Positions 9,275 through 18,610 are shown, numbered from the stretch's first letter. The stretch: 20,367 bases of DNA from Gnetum montanum (GCA_015680685.1 MNCI01004069.1:1-20367); one strand, 5' to 3'. A program made the numbers and translations. The notes: a model not told the origin generated them from the letters alone.

Positions 9275-9282
9275 CTATAAAT
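9275..9282 (+). promoter_or_regulatory. TATA box of copia 3' LTR
   Basis: CCTATAAA corresponds to the 5' LTR box at 4989-4996. Confidence 0.6.
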
Positions 9283-9528
9283 TCATTCTTAATGGGAGAA
9301 TAAAGGTACCATGAATCATAGTAGGTTTATAGTTCTGTTCCCTTTCATAGATGCTTATAAGTTGCATACACCATCATTGTAGAGCACCGATGTAAAAGAA
9401 GAATCTGAATGCTAAATTTAATTTAAGGCATCAATGGCTGGAAGTCAGTTCCATTTGCTTCCACATTGTGTATTTATAGTTATCTACACATGTAAATTTC
9501 ATGTGCAATCTACAAATTTTATCTTACA

Positions 9529-11664
9529 AGAAAAGGTTAAACATTCAATTGTAAAAAAGTCAAAGTTTTCAAAGTTTCTAAAATACAATTTTCAAAATCT
9601 AAATGAAGACGGTGAATCAGGATGATCATAAAAAAATCCATGATGCATGCACCATGATGGCCAAAGATGTAAATGACCTTTAATCATCCATGAAAATTGA
9701 TCAACCTCAATCAATGTCATTAGCATCCCCTATTATTATGCACTGTTACCCCAAACTTATTCCAGAATGATTTTAGTGGATGATGGATAATCCACATATT
9801 GCTCAGTTGATGTTGATAGATGTTTTTCTTCAATTCCAAGCAATGATTATTTATGGCCAACTTGTGTACCAGCAACGTAATGGGGTAATAGATTTTGTGG
9901 AATACTTTTGACATTACTTCCATTACTCAAGATGAAAATGGTTGTTGCTAACTATTTGTGGAAATTTTTTTTGAGAAAATATTGGGATTTATTTGAACTT
10001 TAAAATTATGTACAATCTACCTAGATTAAGGCATAAAAACAACACCTAGCATCAATCTAACCTAGCCTCTACTAGACAAATATCCCAAAAATAATCCCCC
10101 TAGATCCTCATCCCCAAATGTGGTTACCCTATGACATAAACAAACTAGAATTATCTTACACTGCCCATCCCTATACTACAAACACCCAACCCTTCCTATC
10201 ATCACCACTAGCATCCTTCTTACAGTGTGTTATGTTTGCCTAGCATATTAATACTTTGCTTCTCATCCTCCCATAACCCTTGGATGCACCCTTCTTGGTC
10301 ATCTGTGCATAGAGCTCATTTCTATCCTTGTGCATTCATTGTCTACCTCCTCTGTTGTGGTTCCATTTCAATCTATGTTTGCATCCATCATGCCTTCTCT
10401 CATCTCCCTACTCATCTCTTTCCTTGCCCTATGCTTGCAGATCATGTCTTGAGTGGCTCAAGTCTTACTAACTATTTATGGAAAGTTAATTAGCATAAGA
10501 ATTATATTTTTTATCCTTGAAGCTCAAACCATGTTTCGATCCAATGGGATGAATAGGCTCTACATGTTTCAAATTAATTAATACGTTTTCTTCAGGTATA
10601 CATAAAAAATCACTATATATAAATATCACTAAAATACTTATTATTGAAGATACATCATACACTCAGATGGTCAAAGTAATTTCTAAAAACCATGCTCACA
10701 AGAGACGTAGTAAAATAGATTTGAAGAAAGTAATCTAGATAGGCTGAAAAAGAAAAAAAACTAGTTGGAAGACTAATTCATACTAAAGATGACTTACAAA
10801 TTTTACCCGGATATGTCAAATCTCAAATAAATTATACCCTCTCCATCCAAATCACAAGAGACTAAAAATGAATAATGCCCAAAAGTGCAACTATTGGTAA
10901 CAATGCACAACCTACCAGCCATTATATCATTGTTAATGCAGCTTTTGAATTAAGAATCTCCTAAAAACACATCGAAAAGTATTCATGCAAGTCAGTCCTA
11001 CCTCTAACACCTACCATTAACTTCTCAATAACCGCCATGCAAACGGTGAGCATAGTGTTAGGAACAACTAAATTTGGAATTCCAAACCTTTCAGCTACAC
11101 TTGGAAAACTTGCCTTATGTTTTATACCAATAATGAGAAACTCCAAGAGAATCTTTATCCTACCTCTTATGTTTCTAATGAGATTGGTAGCATGCATGAC
11201 TTAGTTTTTGTTTAGATCAAGATTCTCACTACAGAAGCCATGGATGCCATGGTCTAGAGCAACATGAAGGAGAAAATGGCATTGCAAGTTGAGAATCATG
11301 CAATCATAACAACCTTGAACAAAGCACAACAGACCTCAATAGCTGGACCAAGTTTGATAATGGATCCAACGCCAACAATAGGACCGTATTATCATCTGAT
11401 GTAGGGAGTACAAGGCACATGCCATGGTCGGTCCACTCATAGTAAGAGTTTTCTCAAGCAACTTTCCTTGATAATGTGGTTCCCTCCTAGTCAAGCTACA
11501 ACTACTGTTTCTAGTGTGACCCAACAGTTTGGGGGCATGTTGAAAACTCATCTAGTGATTTTGCAAATTGTGCTTTTTGATAATGATAGGAATGTCATGA
11601 TGATGCTCACGTTGGCCTCAGCATTTTCAGGTGCATTCTAGTGTGAGCGTTCAAGACCAGTATG
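9529..11664. other. Unclassified DNA between copia and gypsy elements
   Basis: No gene could be supported. Several ORFs of 60-90 codons occur on both strands but show no family motif. The longest minus-strand one (10961-11197) contains a FGIPNLVVPNTML stretch I do not recognise. About 10030-10480 is C/T-rich on the plus strand and poor in G. 11226-11400 reads, after a stop, about 50 open codons with a VENHAIITTLNKAQQ stretch reminiscent of Gag-like coiled coils, but too weakly to call. 9733-9753 repeats the 21-mer found at 4166-4186, and an opposing TGGGGTAAT is at 9881. Confidence 0.5.
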
Positions 11665-11880
11665 TGTTGATGTCAACACTCCCATGCTCTCATGGGGCCA
11701 TGATTATCAACATCTCTATCTCTCTCTTAATAGCCTCTCTTTCTCTTAATAACCATAGTAAAAATCATGTGAGTAGTGGGCATTTAAACTGCTAGGTGGT
11801 GGTCATTAATGGTAACAATTACGGTCATTAGTGGTAGATGTTTTGGAAGTTACGGTGGTTAAGAACATTAGTGGTAGATT

Positions 11881-11974
11881 TTTTGGAAGTTACAAACATA
11901 AGTGGGCACTTAATTGGAGAATGTGGNGTTTTGGAAGTTACAAACATAAGTGGGCACTTAATTGGAGAATGTGG
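11881..11974 (+). repeat. Perfect 46-bp direct repeat flanking an N
   Basis: 11881-11926 and 11929-11974 are identical, opening TTTTGGAAGTTACAAACATA and closing GGAGAATGTGG, separated only by NG at 11927-11928. Perfect identity inside otherwise badly decayed DNA, centred on an ambiguous base, points to an unmerged contig overlap rather than a biological duplication. Confidence 0.9.
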
Positions 11975-12053
11975 GCATTATTACACAAGAAGTGGTGGTG
12001 ATTTTTGTAGCTGTTACATGAAACATAGGCATCATTATGGATGGCTGTAATGG

Positions 12054-12062
12054 CTATAAAAC
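12054..12062 (+). promoter_or_regulatory. TATA box of gypsy LTR-B
   Basis: CTATAAAAC lies about 390 bp into the LTR, leaving some 770 bp of R-U5, plausible for this LTR class. Transcription would start around 30 bp downstream. Confidence 0.65.
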
Positions 12063-12493
12063 CAAGGAGAAGGGGATCCAAATGGGCTCTTCCCATTGAT
12101 TAGTCCTAAAGGGCTTTGGCTATGAGTCTTGAGGGTAAGCTTCCTCTCCACTAAGCAGTAGTTTCCTCCTTTCTTTTCATTTCTTTACAAGCTTTTGGCT
12201 TGATCTTTGAGGAGGGTCCAAGGTAGGAGCCAACGGCTCAAAATCATATCCTTATGGGTCTTCTTGGCGATGGCATGAGGGTTCTCTCTCTCTTCTTTTT
12301 ATCTACAAAAACGTAGGCATCGTAGCCCATGTGTAGGATGCAAGAGGTGTGGTTTTCTTTAGGCTGGTGGCTTGTCTTGGTGGTGTAGGCATGGGTGGAT
12401 GATTTCCCTCTCTATGGTAGTGCACAAAACGTGGCAAATGATGGTAGGCTTTAAGGACAGTAATTTCTACCCTGTGTGGACTACGGTGGGTAG

Positions 12494-12524
<31 letters not shown>

Positions 12525-12531
12525 TCCTCTT
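12494..12531. repeat. CT microsatellite in LTR-B
   Basis: A nearly perfect CT run, a pyrimidine tract in the transcribed part of the LTR, matching the shorter tract at 2303-2332 of LTR-A. Confidence 0.9.
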
Positions 12532-12866
12532 TCATGGTAATCGTGGTCTTCCTACCTAGCAATAGATACCATCGACAGTCACAGACCAGTAGTGTCAGTA
12601 GGACTAGGAAAAATTCATTTCTTTTAGTTACTTATTGCATTCTCAACTTTGAGATAGTTATTCAATTTAAATTCAAATTCATTCACTTTAAATCTTGATT
12701 TCTTTGATTTGGTTTACTATTTTCAGAAGGCCACATAGGCCTCTCCAGGTGAGACTATTATTGGGTTCCCATACCCATATGGAAGGCACCCTAGGGAATA
12801 TTTTTCTAAAATGAGTTTTCTTTCCTAATGTTGGTGTGACCAAAATTTATGCATCAACATCTTTTT

Positions 12867-12885
12867 TGGTGCTAGAAGAAGGGCC
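12867..12885 (+). other. Primer-binding site of the gypsy element
   Basis: TGGTGCTAGAAGAAGGGCC starts 7 bp after the LTR end and opens with TGG, the complement of tRNA CCA. A closely related sequence occurs at 18864-18883. I cannot assign the primer tRNA by eye. It is not the initiator-Met type used by the copia element. Confidence 0.75.
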
Positions 12886-13849
12886 TTTCTCTTCCCTTTT
12901 TTTTATCAACTTTTCTTGTCATTTTTCTCATTATTGCTATCCCATTTTCTAACATATCTATTTTCTATCCTTTTCTAGTCCCTATTCTGTTTTCATTTCC
13001 TGAAAATTTCATTTTCCTTATTTCAAACTTGTTTTATTTAAAATTTCTAGTTTCAACCATTGTCTTGAAAAATCTTTTAAAATTTTTTTTAATCCCTTTA
13101 TTTCTTGTTCTAAAGATTTTGTTTCTTGAAAATTTTCGAGTCTTATCACCCATTTTTCTTTAATCCCTTTTTTTTGTTTTCTTTTTTAATCCTTGTTTCC
13201 CAATCCCATTTTTGAATTTGTGTTTTGGTGGTCCTTACCTTAGTCCTAGGTTAGGTAAGGTGGTTTTATTTGATTATGAAATTTTAAGTTTATTTTCCTA
13301 AAAATTTGCATTTTATTATTTTCCTTTTAATTGTATAAGTATTGCAATTTTATACATTTATTTTTCTTTTTCTAAAATATATATATATATTTTTTAAAAG
13401 CATATTTTAGTGTTTTTTTACCAGAAAAATTATTATTTCAATATTTTCTTTCTTTATGCAATTTTATAGTTTTATTGTAATAATTATATTGTGTAGTTTT
13501 GTTTTATGAGTGAACTCCCCTCTCTTTGCATTAAGTAAACAATAAGCCTCACGTTTTCCAAGTTTTATTTGTAGAAGAACTCGAACTAGGATGGTAGCCA
13601 ATCAACCCCTAGCTCCCTTGGTCAATAACTTCTTTAACTTTACCCCTACCCCTAACAGACTAATTTCTCATCATTTTACCGTAAAGAGACAATGAACTTC
13701 AATCTTTCCAAACTCTATCCCAATAAGGATTCAAACTAGGATGGTAGCCAATTGACCCCTAGCTCTTCTAGTTAGCAATCCCTTTAATTTCACAAACTAT
13801 CACAACATTCCAAAGCCCCTAAAAAATTTTAATTTGTTCTTTTATCTTA
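12886..13849 (+). other. Long T-rich gypsy leader
   Basis: Almost 1 kb between PBS and the first gag similarity. T runs and TTTC words dominate 12890-13500 on the plus strand. It includes an AT microsatellite (about 13377-13390) and, at its 3' end, the two tRNA-like repeats listed separately. No coding signal. Confidence 0.7.
13535..13793 (-). repeat. Two tandem tRNA-promoter-like (SINE-head-like) repeats
   Basis: Copies at about 13535-13651 and 13681-13793 are offset by roughly 150 bp and share AGGATGGTAGCCAAT and ACCCCTAGCTC. Read on the minus strand, each has a box A-like motif (TTGACCAAGGGAGCT at 13625-13611; CTAACTAGAAGAGCT at 13775-13761) followed by a box B-like motif (AGTTCGAGTTC at 13587-13577; AGTTTGAATCC at 13737-13727; consensus GGTTCGANTCC). 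Box spacing fits an internal RNA polymerase III promoter. Either a tRNA-derived SINE pair inserted in the leader, or a chance resemblance in a tandem repeat. No cloverleaf or A-tail was established. Confidence 0.5.
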
Positions 13850-14360
13850 TATCTTTCAATTGTGATGCACAACAACATATAGAATGCTTCAAAACCTTGC
13901 CGGGGATCTACAATATTACTGAAAATGCCATAGCATGTAGAGTGTTTTTGACTACTTTCAAAAGTAAAGCTACCTAATAATGCTTTTCAATGCTTCTATT
14001 AATTCATGGCTAACTTTAAGAATATATTTCTACTCCAATTTGATAAGTTCACTAGTCCTACCTTTGCTTTAAGCAATTTTACAAGTCTAAGAAAACTATC
14101 TATGGAAAACATTCATGACTATAATTTGAGATTTCTCCATCAATTAGCTTATGTGGCAAATGAGATGCGTTTGCAATCAGATGGTATCCTTAGTTTTTAC
14201 CTCTCCATCATTGACCCCTCCTTTGCCTATGCCACCAAATCTGATTGCAACATAATAGAATTATAAGAAGCAATGGCTAAAGCTATTGAGCAAGAACAAA
14301 TTACCTTGATGAATAACATTCAAAATCAATTTGAAATTATTAGTATTACTAATCCTATGT
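13850..14360 (+). pseudogene. gag: Gypsy gag pseudogene (Retrotrans_gag domain)
   Basis: Gag builds the retrotransposon particle. In frame 1, 13861-13980 reads CDAQQHIECFKTLPGIYNIT and ACRVFLTTFKSKAT, the start of the Retrotrans_gag domain, then a stop. After frame changes around 13985-14006, one frame reads FNASINSW and another, from 14006, ANFKNIFLLQFDKFTSP, SLRKLSMENIHDYNLRFLHQ and LSFYLSIIDPSFAYATKSDC, the standard second half of the domain. Weak similarity continues with EAMAKAIEQEQ to a stop near 14361. No start codon can be fixed and no zinc knuckle was seen. At least two frame changes and several stops make it non-functional. The domain order fits the protease downstream. Confidence 0.85.
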
Positions 14361-15114
14361 GATCTAGTCCATTGCCAACACAAACTTTCTCAATGAATAA
14401 CACTACATGTCAAATACCTACTCCTCTTTGAATGTCTCAACATACAAAAAATCATTTTCAAAGTCCAATCTCTTCTTCGTTTTTACCATGAAATACTATT
14501 TTGAATGACAATCAATCAAAAGATTTAATCCAATCCATCATAAACCCAAATGAAATATCTAGTCCCAATGGATCTACTAATAAAAAAAAAATCAAGTGAT
14601 CCAAATATTAATTTCTCTTCAAAAACTTTCAAATGATGTAGTTGAACTAAATTAAAATAATTAAAAATTTCCTATACAATCTAAGAAACTAAAGCCATCA
14701 ATCAATGATGATTATTTTTATCTTCATAATACTAAGCAATATTCTAAGAAAACTTATCCCTAATTTTTAGCATTATATGGGGACAATGGCCAAAATCAAC
14801 AAAATGAAAATGCCCCAATTATAGTCCTCAACATATCTCATGAAAGAGAAAATGAATAAGTTACCTCATGTGAGTAAGTCATGGTAAGTGACCCCAATAG
14901 ACATCACACTTGCTACTGTAGACTTAGTAACATTATGAACACCACTCAACAACAAACTAGGAATAACTCTTATACTCCTCCAAACAACAGAGTTCCTAGT
15001 CAAAATAACACAAGTAATAAAATGGGATCACCCTAAGTAAACATTTAATAATAATCAAACTCACCTTCTATACTTAGAAAAACTCCACCTTAACATGAAG
15101 TCAAAGATGAATAT
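14361..15114 (+). other. Gag-protease linker, degraded
   Basis: Low-complexity coding relics rich in Asn, Ser, Thr, Pro and Gln can be read in changing frames with many stops. No conserved motif was recognised and no CCHC zinc knuckle is visible. A10 and other A runs (for example 14582-14591) probably caused frame loss. Confidence 0.55.
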
Positions 15115-15650
15115 AAAGCTTATGATTTGGTTCAGGATTTGAAAAGAGTTAACGCCAACATTTTGATGTATGATCATTTACATTTTAATGGAATGAAAGA
15201 TATGATCCAAAAGATAGTTCATACACCTAAAACCAATAGAAATAAATAGTTAATAACTAAAAAAAAAGTTCATTTTGTAGAAAGTCCTAATGTTCTATCA
15301 TTACAAAACTCAAGAAATTTTATGTTCAACAAGAAAAATCAACAATATTCCTTAACAAGATTGATTATTTTAGGTAAGAATGTTCATAACTTCTTAATGG
15401 ATTCTAGCACAACTATTAGTGTCATTCCATTACAAGTGTGTAAAATGTTAGGAGTACAAATGCTACCACAAGAAAGAAGTGTGATACAACTTGAAGGATC
15501 TAACACACCTCTAGTAGGCTCATTACAATAAGTGAAAGTATAACTTAAATAATACCCTACTTTCACATGTTATAGAGATATTTTAGTAGTTGACTTGTCA
15601 TCCACTTATGATGTGCTTCTATGAAGGATATTCAGAGCCTAGTTTGGGGG
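15115..15650 (+). pseudogene. Gypsy aspartic protease pseudogene
   Basis: The protease would release Gag and Pol products. A lead-in reads AYDLVQDLKRVNANILMYDHL (about 15118-15180), as usual upstream of plant gypsy proteases. The core reads NFLMDSSTTISVIPLQVCKM, with the catalytic Asp at 15400-15402; the D-S/T-G signature is D-S-S, so the Gly is lost. It continues past a stop at 15529, in the same frame, to ILVVDLSSTYDVLL (about 15577-15627) and FGG, matching the family's C-terminal flap and substrate region. In-frame stops at 15529, 15541, 15550 and 15628 inactivate it. Confidence 0.85.
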
Positions 15651-16117
15651 CTTCTTTAGATCATATTTTTCTAAGTTATTAATTCCCAGTTAAAAAAATC
15701 AAAATATGTTGTTATACAAAGAGAACCCTTTTATAAACATGTAGTAAAATATTTTAATTAATAAAATCAATCTTTTGAAAATAAAAATATTAATCTTTTT
15801 ATTGGTGTTATTGAATTTGGACTTGGCGAATATATTATGAATGATGATGTGAGTGAAATTTTAGAAATAAATCCTTTTGCTTATACATATTATAGCCCAA
15901 TATTATCAAGCTTTTAGAGAATGTGAAGAAATTTATGAAGATATCTTGCCTTATCATCAACATGATTAAAAAAAATTCCTTTCTAATGATCCACCACCAT
16001 TAGGAAATGACAAATTATAAATGAGTTTCTAATCATTGAAGCATTAGAGGGTGAGCCAAATTTTGATAATGATCATTATTACATTGATCAAAGGGCTAAT
16101 ATTTCAGATTTTACTAA
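15651..16117 (+). other. Degraded linker between protease and RNase H-like domain
   Basis: AT-rich, with no frame open for long. Short traces read like polyprotein linker but carry no motif I can name. Confidence 0.5.
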
Positions 16118-16532
16118 TCTAAACACTTGGATATTAAGAGTGAATGGTGCCTCTTCTAAGAAATGATGTGAACCAAAATAATGCTCATACCTCTTAGTGA
16201 AGATCCTATCCTTAAATCTATGAATTTCACACAACCTATGACTAAGAACATGGTTAAGTATGAAGTGCTTATACATGGAATCAAGTTAGCTCAATATTAT
16301 GACTTATCCAAACTCAAGATTTATAGACTCTACACTAATAGTAAATCAAGTTAATAGAATTTTTAATGATAAGCATGCTACCATGAAAGCATATACAACT
16401 TACATCCTTGAACTTTTTAAGGAATATGATCACATATCTATTGAACATGTTCCTAGAGAAGGAAATTATGTTTCTAATGCATTAGCTCAAATGGCCACTA
16501 CTTTAGATGTCCCTTTTAGAAACAATGCTTGA
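16118..16532 (+). pseudogene. RNase H-like domain (RVT_3/aRNH type) located upstream of RT
   Basis: WILRVNGASSKK (frame 0, from 16128) matches the opening of plant retroelement RVT_3-type RNase H, where the usual reading is DGASS; the first catalytic Asp is Asn here (codon 16143). A frame-2 stretch MTKNMVKYEVLIHGIKLAQ (from 16238) carries the conserved Glu of the second motif. Frame 0 resumes with IDSTLIVNQVNRIFNDKHAT (from about 16323; Asp-Ser motif kept), then ISIEHVPREGNYVSNALAQM, where the final catalytic Asp (usually DALA) is Asn. So at least two of four catalytic acids are lost, both consistent with G-to-A change. The domain lies between protease and RT, not after RT as the ordinary gypsy RNase H does; it is probably the additional, archaeal-like RNase H of some plant gypsy lineages. 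Confidence 0.8.
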
Positions 16533-16802
16533 AATTCTAAATTTCTTATTGAAAAGGTTAAGACTTATTCTATTCAAAATAATATCTTTTCTTTCCCAAC
16601 TATTGATGAGGATGATCACATTTTTGGATTTTTATTTTCCAGGGATTAATTTAGTGATCAATGTTTGAATATTTCTTAAGAAGATATAACTAATGATATC
16701 ATATTTTTAAATAAAACCTCACCTGAAATAGCAACTAGAGAAGTTTTATTTGATGACCTGCATATCAAAAATTAAGAAATATCTAAGAATACTAATTGAT
16801 AA
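16533..16802 (+). other. Degraded linker between RNase H-like domain and RT
   Basis: Short relics in changing frames (for example SIQNNIFSFPTIDEDDHIFG around 16570-16628) with stops. No motif recognised. Confidence 0.5.
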
Positions 16803-17296
16803 ATGTTAGCCAAAATAACGACAATCCAAATCCAAAAGAAGGGACAACACTACCCTATTAAAATAAGAGCCTACTTACATGTAGGTGAAAAAAAAAACTT
16901 GATTAAATCGTTACATGAATTTAATGAGGTTTTATCTTGGACTTATGAGGATCTTAAAACATTTAATCCTCTCATGATGACACATACTATACCTCTTAAT
17001 CCTAAAACCAAACAATTTAGACAAAAACTTAGAACTATTAACCTCAAGATTAAAACTTTGATGAAAGCAAAAATTGATAAACTTTTAGAATTGAAAATTA
17101 TTTATCATATGAGACATTCAAGTTGGATATCAAATTTAGTACCTATTAGAAAAAAAATAGGTGAATTACGATTATGTATTGATTTTCGTAACCTTAATAC
17201 CCACTTCCCCTCATGAAAGAACTTTTACAAATTGTGAATGGTGCACAAATGTATTCTTTTTTATATGGATATTCAAGATATAATCAAATCTTAGTA
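16803..17296 (+). pseudogene. pol: Gypsy reverse transcriptase, N-terminal part only
   Basis: The frame from 16803 reads LHEFNEVLSWTYEDLKTFNP, MMTHTIPLNPKTKQFRQKLR, MKAKIDKLLELKIIYHMRHS, SWISNLVPIRKKIGELRLCI and DFRNLN, the standard N-terminal blocks of gypsy RT. A small frame change near 17207 continues to PLMKELLQIVNGAQMYSFLY and GYSRYNQI (to 17293), where the family usually has the first catalytic Asp as LDG; here it is LYG, so that Asp is lost. The YxDD box, thumb and RNase H are absent because similarity ends at 17293 against GTAAGTAAGTAAGTAA. It is truncated and inactive. Confidence 0.88.
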
Positions 17297-17717
17297 AGTA
17301 AGTAAGTAAAAAACCACAAAAATTTGCATGTTATAGCTAATTTTCACCATGTAGCTTTCAACCCATGAAACCCAAGGCAAAACTCCATTATAAATGTGTA
17401 TATTATAATCCATGAGGGACAATCTCACATATTCCATACTTCTGGGGCTACAAAATTCCTCATAAGTGATCAAAGCCTCATTCCCCAAGTGAAAAAGATT
17501 ACCTAGTATCTATATTTGGGCTTGGGAGGGCCAAAAATAACTTTTGGAATAACAAAAATGGTAGTTTAATGGGTTTTATTGGAGGGGCAGGTATATATTT
17601 TTCTATGTTGGAAGCACTTGTAGGGGGCAAATCTCACCTACCCCTATCATGGAGGAGTGGGGGCTTTCCCTTTAGCTTGGAAACTCTCATCTCCCTCGAC
17701 GCTCCCAACCACCCCCC

Positions 17718-17748
<31 letters not shown>

Positions 17749-17950
17749 ACACAATGTGGAAACTACATGCCCCTAGTGTGGAAACTACAAAAGCCAAATT
17801 TCAACACTCTATGCACTCCAACATTGACCAACAACTTTAGCAGAGATGGTAGAAGGCTCAACATGGAAGATTCATCTCTAATATAAAAGCTATACCTTGA
17901 TTACTATTTTTAGTAAAGAAAAGGACCATGGGGGGAAGACACTTACTACA
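17297..17950. other. Unclassified DNA after the RT break
   Basis: No gene is supported on either strand. A repeated ATGTGGAAACTACA / AGTGTGGAAACTACA word occurs at about 17753-17789. A purine-rich GGGGGGAAGACAC lies at about 17931-17943, just before the LTR-like segment. It may be the U3 part of the next element's LTR, but a start could not be fixed. Confidence 0.45.
17712..17752. repeat. Poly-C (23) followed by (AC)9
   Basis: An uninterrupted run of 23 C (17712-17734) followed directly by AC repeats to 17752. On the minus strand this is a G23 run able to form a G-quadruplex. Its exact length is doubtful because such runs are hard to sequence. Confidence 0.9.
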
Positions 17951-18084
17951 TATGGTAACCCCTCAAATTTCGACACCCATCTCACCTGAATGAGGAAGAA
18001 ATTTGCAACAAAATTTTACCCAATTTGTAACTATTATATAGCCAAATTAAAGCCATTTTGTAGCCCCAATCATAGCCAAAAACC

Positions 18085-18092
18085 TATAAAAG
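18085..18092 (+). promoter_or_regulatory. TATA box of the LTR-like segment
   Basis: TATAAAAG in the context AACCTATAAAAGCTAGCC, a strong plant TATA match. Confidence 0.6.
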
Positions 18093-18604
18093 CTAGCCTC
18101 AAATACCATTTACAAGTTCAAAAGTTTTGGTTTAGCACTTTGGTTTCAAAATTTTTCCATAGTTAAGTAATTTTTCATGATTAGAAATTTGTTCACAATT
18201 CTACACTTGGACATTTTCAAGCACTTAAGACTTATTGGAAGTTCCCACACTTATATTTGCTTGAACCCAACATGAAAACCCTATGACCTTGTGACATTGT
18301 AACCTCCTTTGGAATTTGTGAATTTTCAAGCTCCACATTGCACTCTTGGGATTTCTAGCCCGTAGTGTGGAGCACTTGAGTATCTTTAATTCTTCATAGT
18401 TCTCAACCCCCACCATAGCCAACGTTGCAAATATGGAGTAGCAACATAGGAAGTTCAATAGCATTGAGAGTGGTAGGACATTTGACTTGTGGAGTTAACT
18501 ACATCTACTTCAACGGACCCTAAACCCCTATCCAAGTGAACCCCCTACTACCCACTCAAGCACCATTTGTACACATTTTTAAAAATTATTCTTTATTCTT
18601 TCTC

Positions 18605-18610
18605 AATAAA
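18605..18610 (+). terminator. Polyadenylation signal of the LTR-like segment
   Basis: AATAAA in the context CTCAATAAAGTTTT, about 515 bp after the TATA box and followed by a T-rich region, as expected near the R/U5 boundary of an LTR. Confidence 0.5.

Larger units (their letters stand above)
4769..9528 (+). mobile_element. Ty1/copia LTR retrotransposon, full-ended, internally deleted and inactive
   Basis: The element has two LTRs in direct orientation (4769-5242 and 8999-9528), both opening TGTAACATG and closing CTTACA. An initiator-Met-like PBS follows the first LTR, and a purine-rich tract precedes the second. In between are gag, a short protease trace, and RT plus RNase H in copia order. 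It is about 4.76 kb in all. Integrase and most of protease are missing. Flanking 5-mers AAAAA (left) and AGAAA (right) match at 4 of 5 and may be an eroded target-site duplication. Hand alignment of the LTR 3' halves gives roughly 80-83% identity, so the insertion is old. It cannot move on its own. Confidence 0.93.
8999..9528 (+). repeat. 3' LTR of the copia element
   Basis: Begins TGTAACATG and ends ATCTTACA, collinear with 4769-5242. TATA box at 9275-9282. Most differences from the 5' LTR that I counted by eye are C/T and G/A transitions. It has an extra round of U3 subrepeats, making it 530 bp against 474 bp. Confidence 0.93.
11665..12859 (+). repeat. 5' LTR of the gypsy element (LTR-B)
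   Basis: TGTTGATG at the start and CATCAACA at the end form an 8-bp inverted repeat. A PBS starts 7 bp after the end. A TATA box is at 12054-12062 and a CT tract at 12494-12531. It is the same family as LTR-A (1009-2683), best matched over the last 300 bp. It contains the only ambiguous base in the window (11927), flanked by a perfect 46-bp duplication that may inflate its length. ORFs seen inside it are not credible genes. Confidence 0.88.
11665..17296 (+). mobile_element. Ty3/gypsy LTR retrotransposon, 5' part only, broken within RT
   Basis: Order seen: LTR-B (11665-12859), PBS (12867-12885), long leader, gag (about 13850-14360), protease (15115-15650), RNase H-like domain (about 16118-16530), and the N-terminal part of RT (16803-17293). 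The RT similarity stops at 17293, just after the block that precedes the catalytic YxDD motif, at a GTAAGTAAGTAAGTAA run. No second RNase H, integrase, polypurine tract or 3' LTR of this element is in the window. An LTR-like segment and a second PBS-like site lie downstream, so the missing part may be displaced beyond a nested insertion (inference). Stops and frameshifts are frequent throughout. Confidence 0.85.

Noticed and set aside
11226-11400. Possible Gag-like coiled coil just upstream of LTR-B
   Set aside because: About 50 open codons of low complexity with no diagnostic motif; not enough to call.
11838-12050. 70-codon plus-strand ORF across the N
   Set aside because: It contains an internal repeat created by the suspect 46-bp duplication and lies inside LTR-B.
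17569-17886. 105-codon plus-strand ORF with Pro and Thr/His runs
   Set aside because: The runs come from poly-C and AC repeats and there is no conserved motif.
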